From Lachnospiraceae bacterium (GTDB lineage: Bacteria; Bacillota_A; Clostridia; Lachnospirales; Lachnospiraceae), in NCBI GenBank assembly GCA_016291475.1, contig JAEEXJ010000038.1, positions 1 through 27,197 on the forward strand: a stretch of 27,197 bases of DNA, given 5' to 3'. The position numbers were made by a program, and so were the translations under genes. Positions within the stretch are counted from its first letter, which is position 1. Each line of letters opens with the position of its first letter. The notes under the pieces were generated by a model. That model was not told the origin of the DNA, did no database searches, and saw nothing but the letters and a program-made list of their open reading frames with translations. Of this stretch, positions 16,810 through 24,315 are shown one piece after another.

Positions 16810-17793
16810 ATGCTTGATATTTTAAAAGAATGTAAAGGCGCTAAGAGAATAGGCATCAGCGGTCATATCAGACCTGACGGCGATGCCATTTCTTCATGCC
16901 TTGCTCTCAGACAGTATCTGCTTAATGCAATGCCGGAAATAACCGCCGATGTTTATCTCGAAAATCCCATCCCCACCATATTTGACGGTGAGACAGGATA
17001 TTCCGAGATCAAAAGAGAATTCCCCGATGCGGATCCTTATGATGTATATTTCGTACTGGATTGCAACAGGGACAGACTTGGCGGACCCGGTAAGTATTTT
17101 GATGCTGCGGTTAAGAAGATAAATATCGATCATCATGAGAGCAATAAAACGGGTGCGGGTGATATCAATGAGATAGATCCCGACATCAGTTCCACCTGCG
17201 AACTTCTCTATACTCTTTTTGATAAGAAGTACGTTGACGTGGAAGTTGCCAAATGTATTTATACCGGAATGGTAACGGATACCGGAGTTTTCCAGTACTC
17301 ATGCACTTCTCCCGACACCATGAGGAGAGCTGCGGAGCTTATGGAATACGGTTTTGATTTTCCTGCACTTATCCAGAGATGCTTCTACGAGAAGACTTAT
17401 CTTCAGTCACAGATACTCGGAAGATGCCTTATGGAAAGTGTAAGGTTCATGGATGACAGATGCGTCGTAAGCTGGCTCGATAAGAGAACCCAGGATTTCT
17501 ACGGCGTAGTTAGCAAGGACTTTGAAGGTATCGTATCCCAGCTCAGGAATATCAGAGGTGCAGAGGTTTCGATCTTCATGTACGAAGTCGCAAACCAGGA
17601 GTACAAGGTATCCTTAAGATCATCCGAGAAAGTAAATGTTGCAAAGATCGCCGAGAAATTCGGGGGCGGAGGCCATGCGAGAGCAGCCGGATGCAACATG
17701 AGCGGAAATGTATATGATTGTGTAAACAATCTTTCCAAATATATCGAAAAGCAGCTTGATGCTTCCCCTGAAGGAGAAGAACAGGATGCCTGA
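16810..17793 (+). CDS. nrnA: DHH/DHHA1 phosphoesterase, NrnA-type nanoRNase
   Basis: NrnA-type enzymes degrade two- to five-base RNA fragments, and many also dephosphorylate pAp. The 327-residue protein shows the metal-binding motifs in order: RPDGDAISS (Asp23, Asp25), VLDCNRD (Asp84), DHH (107-109) and MVTDTG (Asp157). The DHHA1 substrate motif GGGGHARAAGC lies near the C-terminus. The position between rbfA and truB is the conserved Firmicutes arrangement. A weak AGAGG precedes the ATG at 16810. Its last eight bases overlap the truB start. Confidence 0.92.
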   Translation: MLDILKECKGAKRIGISGHIRPDGDAISSCLALRQYLLNAMPEITADVYLENPIPTIFDGETGYSEIKREFPDADPYDVYFVLDCNRDRLGGPGKYFDAAVKKINIDHHESNKTGAGDINEIDPDISSTCELLYTLFDKKYVDVEVAKCIYTGMVTDTGVFQYSCTSPDTMRRAAELMEYGFDFPALIQRCFYEKTYLQSQILGRCLMESVRFMDDRCVVSWLDKRTQDFYGVVSKDFEGIVSQLRNIRGAEVSIFMYEVANQEYKVSLRSSEKVNVAKIAEKFGGGGHARAAGCNMSGNVYDCVNNLSKYIEKQLDASPEGEEQDA

Positions 17794-18727
17794 TTCGGGA
17801 ATAAACGGAATACTTAACATATCAAAGGAGGCGGGATACACCTCCTTTGATGTTGTAGCGGTAGTTCGCGGTGTTTACAGACAAAAGAAAAGCGGACATA
17901 CAGGAACGCTGGATCCGATGGCAACGGGAGTTCTTCCCGTGGCACTCGGTAAAGCTACCAAGGTATGCGGCATGATCACCGACTGGGATAAGGAATATAT
18001 CGCAGAGCTTCTCCTCGGTAAAACTACTGATACTCTTGATATCACCGGGGAAGTGACGGGCGGAGATGCCGAGGCGGTAAAGGAGCTTACAGAGTCACGT
18101 ATAAGGGATGCCGTCAATCGTTATACCGGTGAGATAGATCAGATACCCCCAATGTATTCTGCGTTAAAAAAAGACGGAAGAAGACTGTATGACATCGCAA
18201 GAAGCGGTCAGGTGGTCGAAAGAGAATCACGAAAAGTTACTATACACAATATCGAGGTTCTGGATATCTCTCTTCCCGTTGTTAAGATAAAAGTTCTTTG
18301 CTCTAAGGGGACATATATCCGGACCCTTTGCGACGATATCGGAAGGGACTTGGGGTGCGGCGGATGCATGCAGTCTCTTGTAAGAAGTAAAGTCGGACCT
18401 TTTACCCTTGATAATGCGGTAAGTCTTGATGCCATAAGACATCTGAGAGACGAGGGCAGAGGGGATGAGCTCATGGACTATCTTATGAGTATCGATACCG
18501 TGTTTGAGGATCTTCCCGCTCTTACCGTAACCGCCGATGCCGAAAAGAAGCTCCGGAACGGAAATAAGCTGGCCTTCGGAGATTTCATGGATTCTTCGGA
18601 AGATTTGGTACTCACCCCGGCAGATGGTCCGGCTGAGTTCAGAATCTATCACGATGACGGATCCTTTGCTGCTGTCTATGCGCTCGATCATGAGCAGAAT
18701 ATTTTTTCACCCGTTAAGATGTTTTGA
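17786..18727 (+). CDS. truB: tRNA pseudouridine(55) synthase TruB
   Basis: TruB converts uridine 55 of the tRNA T-loop to pseudouridine. The ATG at 17786 (MPDSGINGILNISKEAGYTS) is preferred over the in-frame TTG at 17756 and ATG at 17759, because GGAGAAG at 17773-17779 is correctly spaced and the family begins with the NGIL-x-KPxGxTS-like block. Here ISKEAGYTS replaces the common DKPxGxTS. The catalytic aspartate is Asp43 in GHTGTLDPMATGVL. YSALKKDGRRLYDIAR and the RTLCDDIGRDLGCGG region are also typical. The length is 313 residues. It overlaps nrnA by eight bases, and ribF starts one base after its stop. Confidence 0.95.
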   Translation: MPDSGINGILNISKEAGYTSFDVVAVVRGVYRQKKSGHTGTLDPMATGVLPVALGKATKVCGMITDWDKEYIAELLLGKTTDTLDITGEVTGGDAEAVKELTESRIRDAVNRYTGEIDQIPPMYSALKKDGRRLYDIARSGQVVERESRKVTIHNIEVLDISLPVVKIKVLCSKGTYIRTLCDDIGRDLGCGGCMQSLVRSKVGPFTLDNAVSLDAIRHLRDEGRGDELMDYLMSIDTVFEDLPALTVTADAEKKLRNGNKLAFGDFMDSSEDLVLTPADGPAEFRIYHDDGSFAAVYALDHEQNIFSPVKMF

Positions 18728-18728
18728 T

Positions 18729-19673
18729 ATGGAAATAATATCCGGAACAAAAGATATATATATAAACGGTCCCTCATGCGTAGCAATCGGCAAATTCGAC
18801 GGCGTGCACATCGGACATCAGTCGCTTTTGATGGAGATATCGCAGTATGCCAAAAATCATGCAAATGAAGGATTTAAATCCGTTGTTTTCACATTCGATC
18901 CCGCGCCCGAAACTTTCTTTGGCGGAGACGGCAGAGTACTGACGACACCCGCCGAGAAACGTATTCTTTTCGAAAGAAAAGGCGTTGATATACTTATCGA
19001 ATATCCCTTTGACAAAAAGACCGCGGATACGGAGCCTTTGGATTTCCTGAGCGACCTTATTGTCGGGAGGATCGGGGCAGTGATGATGGCTGCGGGCTCA
19101 GACCTTTCCTTCGGTAAAAAAGGGCTGGGGAATGCGGATCTTCTCAGATCCTACGGTGAAGAAAACGGGATCTTTGTCAGGATCATAGACAAGCTTACCG
19201 TAAGTCTCGATAAAGAATATGAAGTCAGTTCGACTCTTATCAGGCAGATGATATCCGAGGCTAAGATGGAAGAGGCAGAAGAGCTCTTGGGAATTCCTTA
19301 TTTTGTCTTCGGAAAAGTTGTCCACGGCAATCACATGGGTCATAGCCTTGGTTTTCCCACCGTTAATTTGGTTCCGGATGAAGACAAGCTTCTGCCGCCG
19401 AACGGTGTTTACACTTCTGACGTGATCATAGACGGACATATGTATTCGGGCCTTACCAATATAGGCACCAAGCCCACCGTTTCGGACCATGAGATCAGGG
19501 GTGCAGAGACTTACATATATGATTTTGACGGGGATGTATACGGACGCGATGCGGAGATCTATCTGAAGCATTTCTGCAGACCCGAGACCAGATTTGAATC
19601 TCTGGATGCTCTAAAGGAAAGGCTGGCTGCAGATATAGAGCAGTATCGCCCCCGAAAGCATAAAATGAACTGA
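18729..19673 (+). CDS. ribF: Bifunctional riboflavin kinase / FAD synthetase RibF
   Basis: RibF makes FMN and FAD from riboflavin and ATP. The ATG at 18729, one base after the truB stop, gives the expected N-terminus; an upstream in-frame extension would lie inside truB. No clear ribosome binding site is seen, so coupling to truB translation is likely. The FAD-synthetase half carries AIGKFDGVHIGHQSLL with the HxGH nucleotidyl-transfer motif (27-30) and ends with SSTLIRQMI. The riboflavin-kinase half has GKVVHGNHMGHSLGFPTVNL, GVYTSDV and TNIGTKPTV. The 314-residue length is normal. It ends the housekeeping operon. Confidence 0.95.
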   Translation: MEIISGTKDIYINGPSCVAIGKFDGVHIGHQSLLMEISQYAKNHANEGFKSVVFTFDPAPETFFGGDGRVLTTPAEKRILFERKGVDILIEYPFDKKTADTEPLDFLSDLIVGRIGAVMMAAGSDLSFGKKGLGNADLLRSYGEENGIFVRIIDKLTVSLDKEYEVSSTLIRQMISEAKMEEAEELLGIPYFVFGKVVHGNHMGHSLGFPTVNLVPDEDKLLPPNGVYTSDVIIDGHMYSGLTNIGTKPTVSDHEIRGAETYIYDFDGDVYGRDAEIYLKHFCRPETRFESLDALKERLAADIEQYRPRKHKMN

Positions 19674-19690
19674 TTATCCCCCGGGATGCC

Positions 19691-19719
19691 TTGCAACCCC
19701 TGCGGCATTCTATTATAAT
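19691..19719 (+). promoter_or_regulatory. Promoter of the Na+/phosphate symporter gene
   Basis: TTGCAA (19691-19696) and a perfect TATAAT (19714-19719) are separated by exactly 17 bases. The pair sits 64 bases ahead of the symporter ATG and 18 bases after the ribF stop. It implies the symporter can be expressed independently of the rimP-ribF operon. I see no good intrinsic terminator between ribF and this promoter. Confidence 0.8.
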
Positions 19720-19782
19720 CGAAAGCGTTCGAAGAGAGAAAAAGAGTAGGTATTGTTTTTTCGGAAACGAGAAGAGGAAGTA

Positions 19783-21456
19783 ATGAGTGTATCGGTAATA
19801 GTAGCATTGTGTGGGGGACTTGGTCTCTTTTTATACGGAATGAAAATAATGAGCAAGGCGATCGAGACGGTTGCGGGTGCCAAGCTCAGACATATTCTTG
19901 AAATTTTTACGACCAATCGTTTTACCGGCATGATCGTCGGACTGATCTTCACTGCTGTGATCCAGTCGTCGTCAGCCTGTACGGCGATGGTCGTTTCGTT
20001 TGTTAATGCGGGTCTTATGAACCTGTATCAGGCAGCGGGAGTCATTTTGGGTGCCAACATCGGTACCACCGTTACCTCGCAGCTGGTTTCATTTAACATA
20101 AGCAAATATGCTCCCGTGATCCTGCTTGCGGGTGTTGTGAGCCTTATGTTTTCCAAAAAAGAAAAAACAAAGGATTTCGCCGAGATAATCGTCGGTTTCG
20201 GTATTCTTTTCATGGGACTTCAGACCATGAGTTCGTCCATGAGCTTTCTTAAAGAGGATGCAAGAGTAGCATCACTTCTTCTTTCGCTTGATAATCCCTT
20301 ACTTGCAACAATCGTGGGATTCGCCATAACTTCCATCGTTCAGAGTTCTTCCGTTACCGTATCCATCGTCCTTTTGATGGCTAAACAGGATCTCCTTGGA
20401 CTTCCCATGTGCATGTACATCATCATGGGTTGTAACATCGGTGCATGTTCCACCGCGGTTCTCGCTTCCCTTTCCGGTAAGAAAGATGCAAAGCGTGCCG
20501 CAATGATCCATCTTTGGTTCAACGTTATCGGTACCGCCATCATGTATGTCATCATGGCTGTGGGACAGGATCAGGTTATTTCTTTTATCAAGTTGTTCTC
20601 GGCAGACAACGGAAGATTTGTGGCAAACGCTCATACCCTTATGAAGATCGCTCAGGTTATCCTGGTACTTCCTTTTGTAAAGCCTCTTGTTAAACTCTCT
20701 TCCGCAACCGTAAGAGGAGAGGACGAGAAGGTCGGATACCGCGAGAACTTCCAGCTTAAATATATCGGCTCCAAGGTTATTTTTAACCCCGCAACCGCTA
20801 TGATCGAAGTTGTCAAAGAGCTTGACCGAATGGCTTCACTTGCAAGCGAGAATCTCAACCGTGCGATGAATGCCCTCGTAACTCTCGATGAGGACGATAT
20901 CAACGAAGTATATAAGGTTGAGGAAAATATCAATTTCCTGAACCATGCCATAACCGGATATCTGGTCCAGATAAACCAGATGCCGCTTCCTATCGAAGAC
21001 TTAAAATCCATCGGTGCCATGTTCCATGTCGTAAACGATATCGAGAGGATCGGCGATCATGCGGAGAATGCAGCAGATGCAGCTAAGCAGCGTAAGGAAA
21101 ACGGAGCTGTTCTTTCCCATGATGCTCTCAGGGAGCTGGGAGAGATGCTGGATATGGTAAATACCATAATCAGATATTCCATGGAGATATTTGCCAAGAG
21201 CGATGAGACTCATTTCCAGGATGTAATAGATCTTGAAGAGAGGATCGATCAGGAGGAGAGAAAACTTCAGGAGAATCATGTAAACCGTCTTACCAAAGGC
21301 GAGTGCACACCCGAAGCCGGTATGATCTTCTCCGACATAGTATCCGGTCTTGAGAGAGTTGCGGATCATGCAACCAATATCGCTTTCGCGATAAAAGAAG
21401 AAGAGGATAATCTTAACGCCGCAAAGCAGGGAGCTATTCCTCTTTCCAAACAGTAA
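19783..21456 (+). CDS. Na+/phosphate cotransporter with C-terminal PhoU-like domain
   Basis: This is a type II Na/Pi symporter. The ATG at 19783 follows AGAGGAAG; an upstream TTG at 19753 is less likely. The membrane part (about 1-300) contains the two inverted repeats typical of the family, each with a QSSS motif (61-64 and 187-190), plus GANIGTT and GCNIGA loops. The C-terminal part (about 340-550) is helical and PhoU-like (MFHVVNDIERIGDHAENAADAAK, later SGLERVADHATNIAFAIKEE), probably a cytoplasmic regulatory domain. The 557-residue length fits the fused family. No PhoR/PhoP-type genes are nearby. Confidence 0.93.
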   Translation: MSVSVIVALCGGLGLFLYGMKIMSKAIETVAGAKLRHILEIFTTNRFTGMIVGLIFTAVIQSSSACTAMVVSFVNAGLMNLYQAAGVILGANIGTTVTSQLVSFNISKYAPVILLAGVVSLMFSKKEKTKDFAEIIVGFGILFMGLQTMSSSMSFLKEDARVASLLLSLDNPLLATIVGFAITSIVQSSSVTVSIVLLMAKQDLLGLPMCMYIIMGCNIGACSTAVLASLSGKKDAKRAAMIHLWFNVIGTAIMYVIMAVGQDQVISFIKLFSADNGRFVANAHTLMKIAQVILVLPFVKPLVKLSSATVRGEDEKVGYRENFQLKYIGSKVIFNPATAMIEVVKELDRMASLASENLNRAMNALVTLDEDDINEVYKVEENINFLNHAITGYLVQINQMPLPIEDLKSIGAMFHVVNDIERIGDHAENAADAAKQRKENGAVLSHDALRELGEMLDMVNTIIRYSMEIFAKSDETHFQDVIDLEERIDQEERKLQENHVNRLTKGECTPEAGMIFSDIVSGLERVADHATNIAFAIKEEEDNLNAAKQGAIPLSKQ

Positions 21457-21460
21457 CATG

Positions 21461-21481
21461 CGGAGCTGACGCTCCGGTTTT
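21461..21481 (+). terminator. Short terminator-like hairpin after the symporter gene
   Basis: CGGAGC (21461-21466) pairs with GCTCCG (21471-21476) around a TGAC loop and is followed by GTTTT (21477-21481). The stem is GC-rich, but the T-run is short, so termination is probably partial. Confidence 0.55.
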
Positions 21482-21482
21482 A

Positions 21483-21496
21483 TGCCCGGCCGGGCA
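21483..21496. promoter_or_regulatory. 14-bp perfect palindrome before the amino-acid ABC operon
   Basis: TGCCCGGCCGGGCA is perfectly self-complementary and ends directly against the ribosome binding site GGGAGG (21497-21502) of the binding-protein gene. It could be a dimeric repressor operator, or a symmetric stem-like element masking translation. No -35/-10 pair is visible in the 51-base gap. Confidence 0.5.
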
Positions 21497-21507
21497 GGGA
21501 GGTTATT

Positions 21508-22257
21508 ATGAAAAAATTATTAGGAATCATTATGAGCGCCGTTATGATAATGAGCATTGCCGGATGCGGCAAGGCTTCAGGCGGAACCGCACAGGCGGGA
21601 GTTCTTGTAATGGCTACCAATGCCGAGTTTCCCCCTTATGAATATCATGAGGGAAGTCAGATCGTAGGAATCGATGCTGAGATTGCCGCAGCTATCGCAG
21701 AGAAGATGGGATGCGAGCTTCAGATCGAAGATATCGCATTTGATTCCATCATTCCCGAAGTCAGCTCAGGCAAGGCCGATATGGGTATGGCGGGAATGAC
21801 CGTTACCGAAGACAGAAAGACAAATGTTGATTTCTCAGATACCTACGCCATCGCACGTCAGGTTGTTATCGTAAAGGAAGACAGCGGAATCACATCTCTC
21901 GGAGATCTTGAGGGACTTACCATCGGTGTCCAGCAGGGAACCACCGGAGATATCTATGCTTCGGAAGAATTCGGAGATGATCACATTGAGCGCTATGCCA
22001 AAGGAATGGAAGCTGTACAGGCTCTTTCTCAGGGCAAGATCGATGCGGTTATCATCGACAACGAGCCTGCAAGAGTATTTGTTTCCGAGAATGAGGGGCT
22101 TGTAATCCTTGAAGAGGCATATGCGGACGAAGAGTATGCGATCGCCGTTAAGAAGGGTAACACCGAGCTTCTTGATCAGATCAATGCAGCTCTGTCCGAA
22201 CTTAAGGCAGACGGAACACTCGATGCTATCGTATCTAAGTATATTTCTGCGGAATAA
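21508..22257 (+). CDS. Polar amino-acid ABC transporter substrate-binding lipoprotein (SBP family 3)
   Basis: This is an extracytoplasmic receptor for an amino acid. The signal peptide MKKLLGIIMSAVMIMSIAGC has lipobox IAGC with Cys20 as the lipidated residue. The mature part shows the family 3 pattern: TNAEFPPYEYHEGSQIVGIDAEIAAAIAEKMG, then FDSIIPEVSSGKADMGMAGMTVTEDRKTNVDFSDTY, and GVQQGTTGD near the hinge. The 249-residue length is normal. Sequence alone does not settle the ligand; cystine, glutamine, arginine and histidine are all handled by close relatives. It heads a three-gene transporter operon, with the permease beginning three bases after its stop. Confidence 0.93.
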   Translation: MKKLLGIIMSAVMIMSIAGCGKASGGTAQAGVLVMATNAEFPPYEYHEGSQIVGIDAEIAAAIAEKMGCELQIEDIAFDSIIPEVSSGKADMGMAGMTVTEDRKTNVDFSDTYAIARQVVIVKEDSGITSLGDLEGLTIGVQQGTTGDIYASEEFGDDHIERYAKGMEAVQALSQGKIDAVIIDNEPARVFVSENEGLVILEEAYADEEYAIAVKKGNTELLDQINAALSELKADGTLDAIVSKYISAE

Positions 22258-22260
22258 TGT

Positions 22261-22956
22261 ATGTTTGAAGATTTTAAACAGCAATTAATATTAAATTTCG
22301 TAACCGAAGACCGTTGGCGTTATCTTGCAAACGGTCTTCTCGTTACTTTAAAGCTGACTTTTTTTGCGGTGCTTTTGGGCCTTGTGATCGGTTTTACCAT
22401 AGCCATCATCAGAAACGTCCACGATAATACCGGCAAATTAAAGATCCTGAATTTCCTTTGCAATGTTTATCTGACGATCATCCGCGGCACTCCCGTTGTG
22501 GTACAGTTGATGATCATTTATTTCGTCATCTTCGGAAGTGTCAGGATAGACAAGGCACTCACCGCAATCCTCGCATTCGGAATCAACTCCGGTGCATATC
22601 AGGCCGAAATATTCAGATCGGGTATTCAGTCCATTCCGAGAGGCCAGATGGAAGCAGGAAGATCCCTGGGTTTTTCCTATTTTCAGACAATGGTATTTGT
22701 CATCATGCCCCAGGCTCTTAAGAATGTAATTCCCACTCTTTTGAACGAGGTCATCACTCTTTTGAAGGAAACTTCGGTCGCAGGTTATATCGCGCTTGAA
22801 GATCTTACCAAGGGAGGAGATATCATAAGAAGCCGCACGTATTCGGCATTCCTGCCCCTTATTGCTGTAGCTCTTATATACCTTGTCATGGTCCTCATAC
22901 TTGAAAGGATCGTTAAATTGATAGAACGGAGGCTTAACAAGAATGACAAACGTTAA
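22261..22956 (+). CDS. Polar amino-acid ABC transporter permease (HisM/GlnP type)
   Basis: This is the channel subunit, expected to work as a homodimer because only one permease gene is present. The 231-residue protein has the typical N-terminal [24 protein letters not shown] helix. [15 protein letters not shown] follows, and the EAA loop [24 protein letters not shown] binds the ATPase. Its ribosome binding site is weak, so it probably relies on coupling to the binding-protein gene. Its last 14 bases overlap the ATPase gene, which is a further sign of one transcript. Confidence 0.94.
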   Translation: MFEDFKQQLILNFVTEDRWRYLANGLLVTLKLTFFAVLLGLVIGFTIAIIRNVHDNTGKLKILNFLCNVYLTIIRGTPVVVQLMIIYFVIFGSVRIDKALTAILAFGINSGAYQAEIFRSGIQSIPRGQMEAGRSLGFSYFQTMVFVIMPQALKNVIPTLLNEVITLLKETSVAGYIALEDLTKGGDIIRSRTYSAFLPLIAVALIYLVMVLILERIVKLIERRLNKNDKR

Positions 22957-23689
22957 CGAAGGCCCCCTTATCAGTGTAAGAAACCTCGAGAAGCATTTCG
23001 GGGACATGAAGGTATTGAAGGGTATCACCGTGGATATCAATAAGGGCGATGTGGTATGTGTCATCGGTCCTTCGGGATCCGGCAAATCCACATTCTTAAG
23101 ATGCCTCAACAGGCTCGACGAGCCCACCGGCGGAGAGATTATTTTTGACGGTGTGAATATATGCGATCCCGCAACCGATATCGATCTTCACAGACAGAAG
23201 ATGGGAATGGTATTCCAGCAGTTCAATCTTTTCCCTCATATGTCCATCATGAAGAATCTGACCATAGGTCCCATGACGCTTCAGAAGAAGTCTCAGGAAG
23301 AGGCGGAGGGCTATGCATATGAGCTTCTTGAAAGAGTCGGACTTAAAAACAGGGCTTTGGATTACCCGCTTCAGTTATCCGGTGGACAGCAGCAGAGAAT
23401 AGCCATCGTAAGGGCGCTTTGCATGAAGCCCGAGGTTATGCTTTTTGATGAGCCCACATCCGCTCTCGACCCCGAGATGGTAGGAGAGGTTCTTGAGGTT
23501 ATGAAAGAGCTTGCGGATGAGCACATGACCATGGTTGTGGTAACTCACGAGATGGGGTTTGCTAGAGAGGTTGCCAGCAGAGTAATGTTCCTTGACGGGG
23601 GTGATTTTCTGGAGGAAAACGAACCTAAAGAGTTCTTTTCTGCTCCCAAGAATGACAGGCTTAAGGAATTTCTCGGAAAAGTACTGTAA
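22943..23689 (+). CDS. Polar amino-acid ABC transporter ATPase (GlnQ/HisP type)
   Basis: This is the ATP-hydrolysing subunit of the amino-acid importer. Motifs are Walker A GPSGSGKS (42-49), Q-loop [10 protein letters not shown] (91-100), signature LSGGQQQR (145-152), Walker B VMLFDEP (165-171) and the switch [12 protein letters not shown]. The 248-residue length is standard. The ATG at 22943 lies inside the permease gene behind GGAGG. The T-rich stretch after its stop (around 23695-23703) lacks a GC stem, so I do not call a terminator. Confidence 0.95.
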   Translation: MTNVNEGPLISVRNLEKHFGDMKVLKGITVDINKGDVVCVIGPSGSGKSTFLRCLNRLDEPTGGEIIFDGVNICDPATDIDLHRQKMGMVFQQFNLFPHMSIMKNLTIGPMTLQKKSQEEAEGYAYELLERVGLKNRALDYPLQLSGGQQQRIAIVRALCMKPEVMLFDEPTSALDPEMVGEVLEVMKELADEHMTMVVVTHEMGFAREVASRVMFLDGGDFLEENEPKEFFSAPKNDRLKEFLGKVL

Positions 23690-23715
23690 AAACGCTTTTT
23701 TTTGCCAAATAATCC

Positions 23716-23744
23716 TTGTTTTTTGCGGGATTTGGTGCTATATT
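23716..23744 (+). promoter_or_regulatory. Probable rpsO promoter
   Basis: TTGTTT (23716-23721) and TATATT (23739-23744) are separated by 17 bases. A start near 23751 would give a leader of about 117 bases ahead of rpsO. An alternative -10, TATTAT, overlaps at 23741-23746. Confidence 0.55.
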
Positions 23745-23750
23745 ATCTAG

Positions 23751-23867
23751 GCATGCGGTCTTACCGAGGCACAGTCCAGAGGAAACTCCACCCGGACTTT
23801 GTTTCAGGCGAAGCGCAGGCGGGATGTTCATAAGAGCATCTTAAATAATCAAACGGAGGTTTTAGAA
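23751..23867 (+). promoter_or_regulatory. Structured 5' leader of rpsO, possible S15 autoregulatory RNA
   Basis: Several hairpins can be drawn. CGGT/ACCG encloses a CTT loop (23756-23766). AGTCC and GGACT enclose a GAG-GAAA-CTC tetraloop stem. A strong seven-base-pair stem GATGTTC/GAGCATC has loop ATAA, just ahead of the ribosome binding site CGGAGG (23854-23859). S15 often represses its own translation through leader RNAs that differ between phyla. Whether this leader binds S15 is an inference. Confidence 0.5.
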
Positions 23868-24134
23868 ATGATCAGTAAGGAAAAGAAAACAGCAATCATG
23901 AACGAGTATGCCCTCACACCCGGGGATACCGGTTCACCCGAGGTTCAGGTAGCGGTTCTCACCGCTCGTATCAGCGAGCTCACCGAGCACCTTAAGGCTA
24001 ATCCCAAGGACAATCACTCACGTCGCGGAATGCTTAAGATGATCGGACAGAGACGTGGACTTCTCGATTATCTTGCAAAGAAGGACATCGAGAGATATCG
24101 TTCCCTTATCGAGAGACTCGGACTTCGTAAATAA
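23868..24134 (+). CDS. rpsO: 30S ribosomal protein S15
   Basis: S15 is a primary 16S rRNA-binding protein of the 30S platform. The ATG at 23868 follows CGGAGG and gives 88 residues, the usual size. An upstream in-frame extension from 23799 is discarded because it lies in the structured leader. Family motifs are [43 protein letters not shown] and the ending [13 protein letters not shown]. It is followed by pnp, a very widely conserved pairing. Confidence 0.97.
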   Translation: MISKEKKTAIMNEYALTPGDTGSPEVQVAVLTARISELTEHLKANPKDNHSRRGMLKMIGQRRGLLDYLAKKDIERYRSLIERLGLRK

Positions 24135-24142
24135 TTCAAAAA

Positions 24143-24173
24143 CGAGAGGCCGTGCGATTTTGCACGCCTCTCG
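24143..24173 (+). terminator. Strong hairpin after rpsO
   Basis: CGAGAGGC-CGTGC (24143-24155) pairs with GCACG-CCTCTCG (24162-24173) over 12 base pairs with one bulged C and a GATTTT loop. The tail is only weakly T-rich (AGTTGTATTTA). It may be a partial terminator or a 3'-end stabiliser separating rpsO from pnp. Confidence 0.6.
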
Positions 24174-24198
24174 AGTTGTATTTAAACGTAGTTTTTAG

Positions 24199-24283
24199 GG
24201 AACAGACGGTAATTCCGAGATTGCTGAAAAGCAAGTGAATAACGATTCGCCGGTTTTTCAGTAGTTTCGGTACCCTCTGTTCC
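24199..24283 (+). promoter_or_regulatory. Long 85-nt hairpin in the pnp leader
   Basis: The strand folds back on itself almost completely. Paired blocks are 24199-24206 with 24276-24283, 24208-24211 with 24271-24274, 24215-24220 with 24265-24270, 24221-24230 with 24255-24264, and 24235-24240 with 24245-24250 around an AACG loop. Only small mismatches and one three-base bulge interrupt it. It ends 32 bases before the pnp ATG. In E. coli a leader hairpin cut by RNase III mediates PNPase autoregulation; a parallel role here is inferred. Confidence 0.7.
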
Positions 24284-24315
24284 ATAAAATATTTCAAATA
24301 TTTTAAGGAGGCATT

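Noticed and set aside
23690..23705. Terminator after the amino-acid ATPase gene
   Set aside because: There is a T-run, but the only stem is AAAAA/TTTTT around CGC; no GC-rich hairpin is present.
23775..23795. RNase P RNA fragment in the rpsO leader
   Set aside because: GAGGAAACTCC resembles the RNase P box GAGGAAAGTCC, but the other conserved regions are missing, and the leader is far too short for a functional RNase P RNA.
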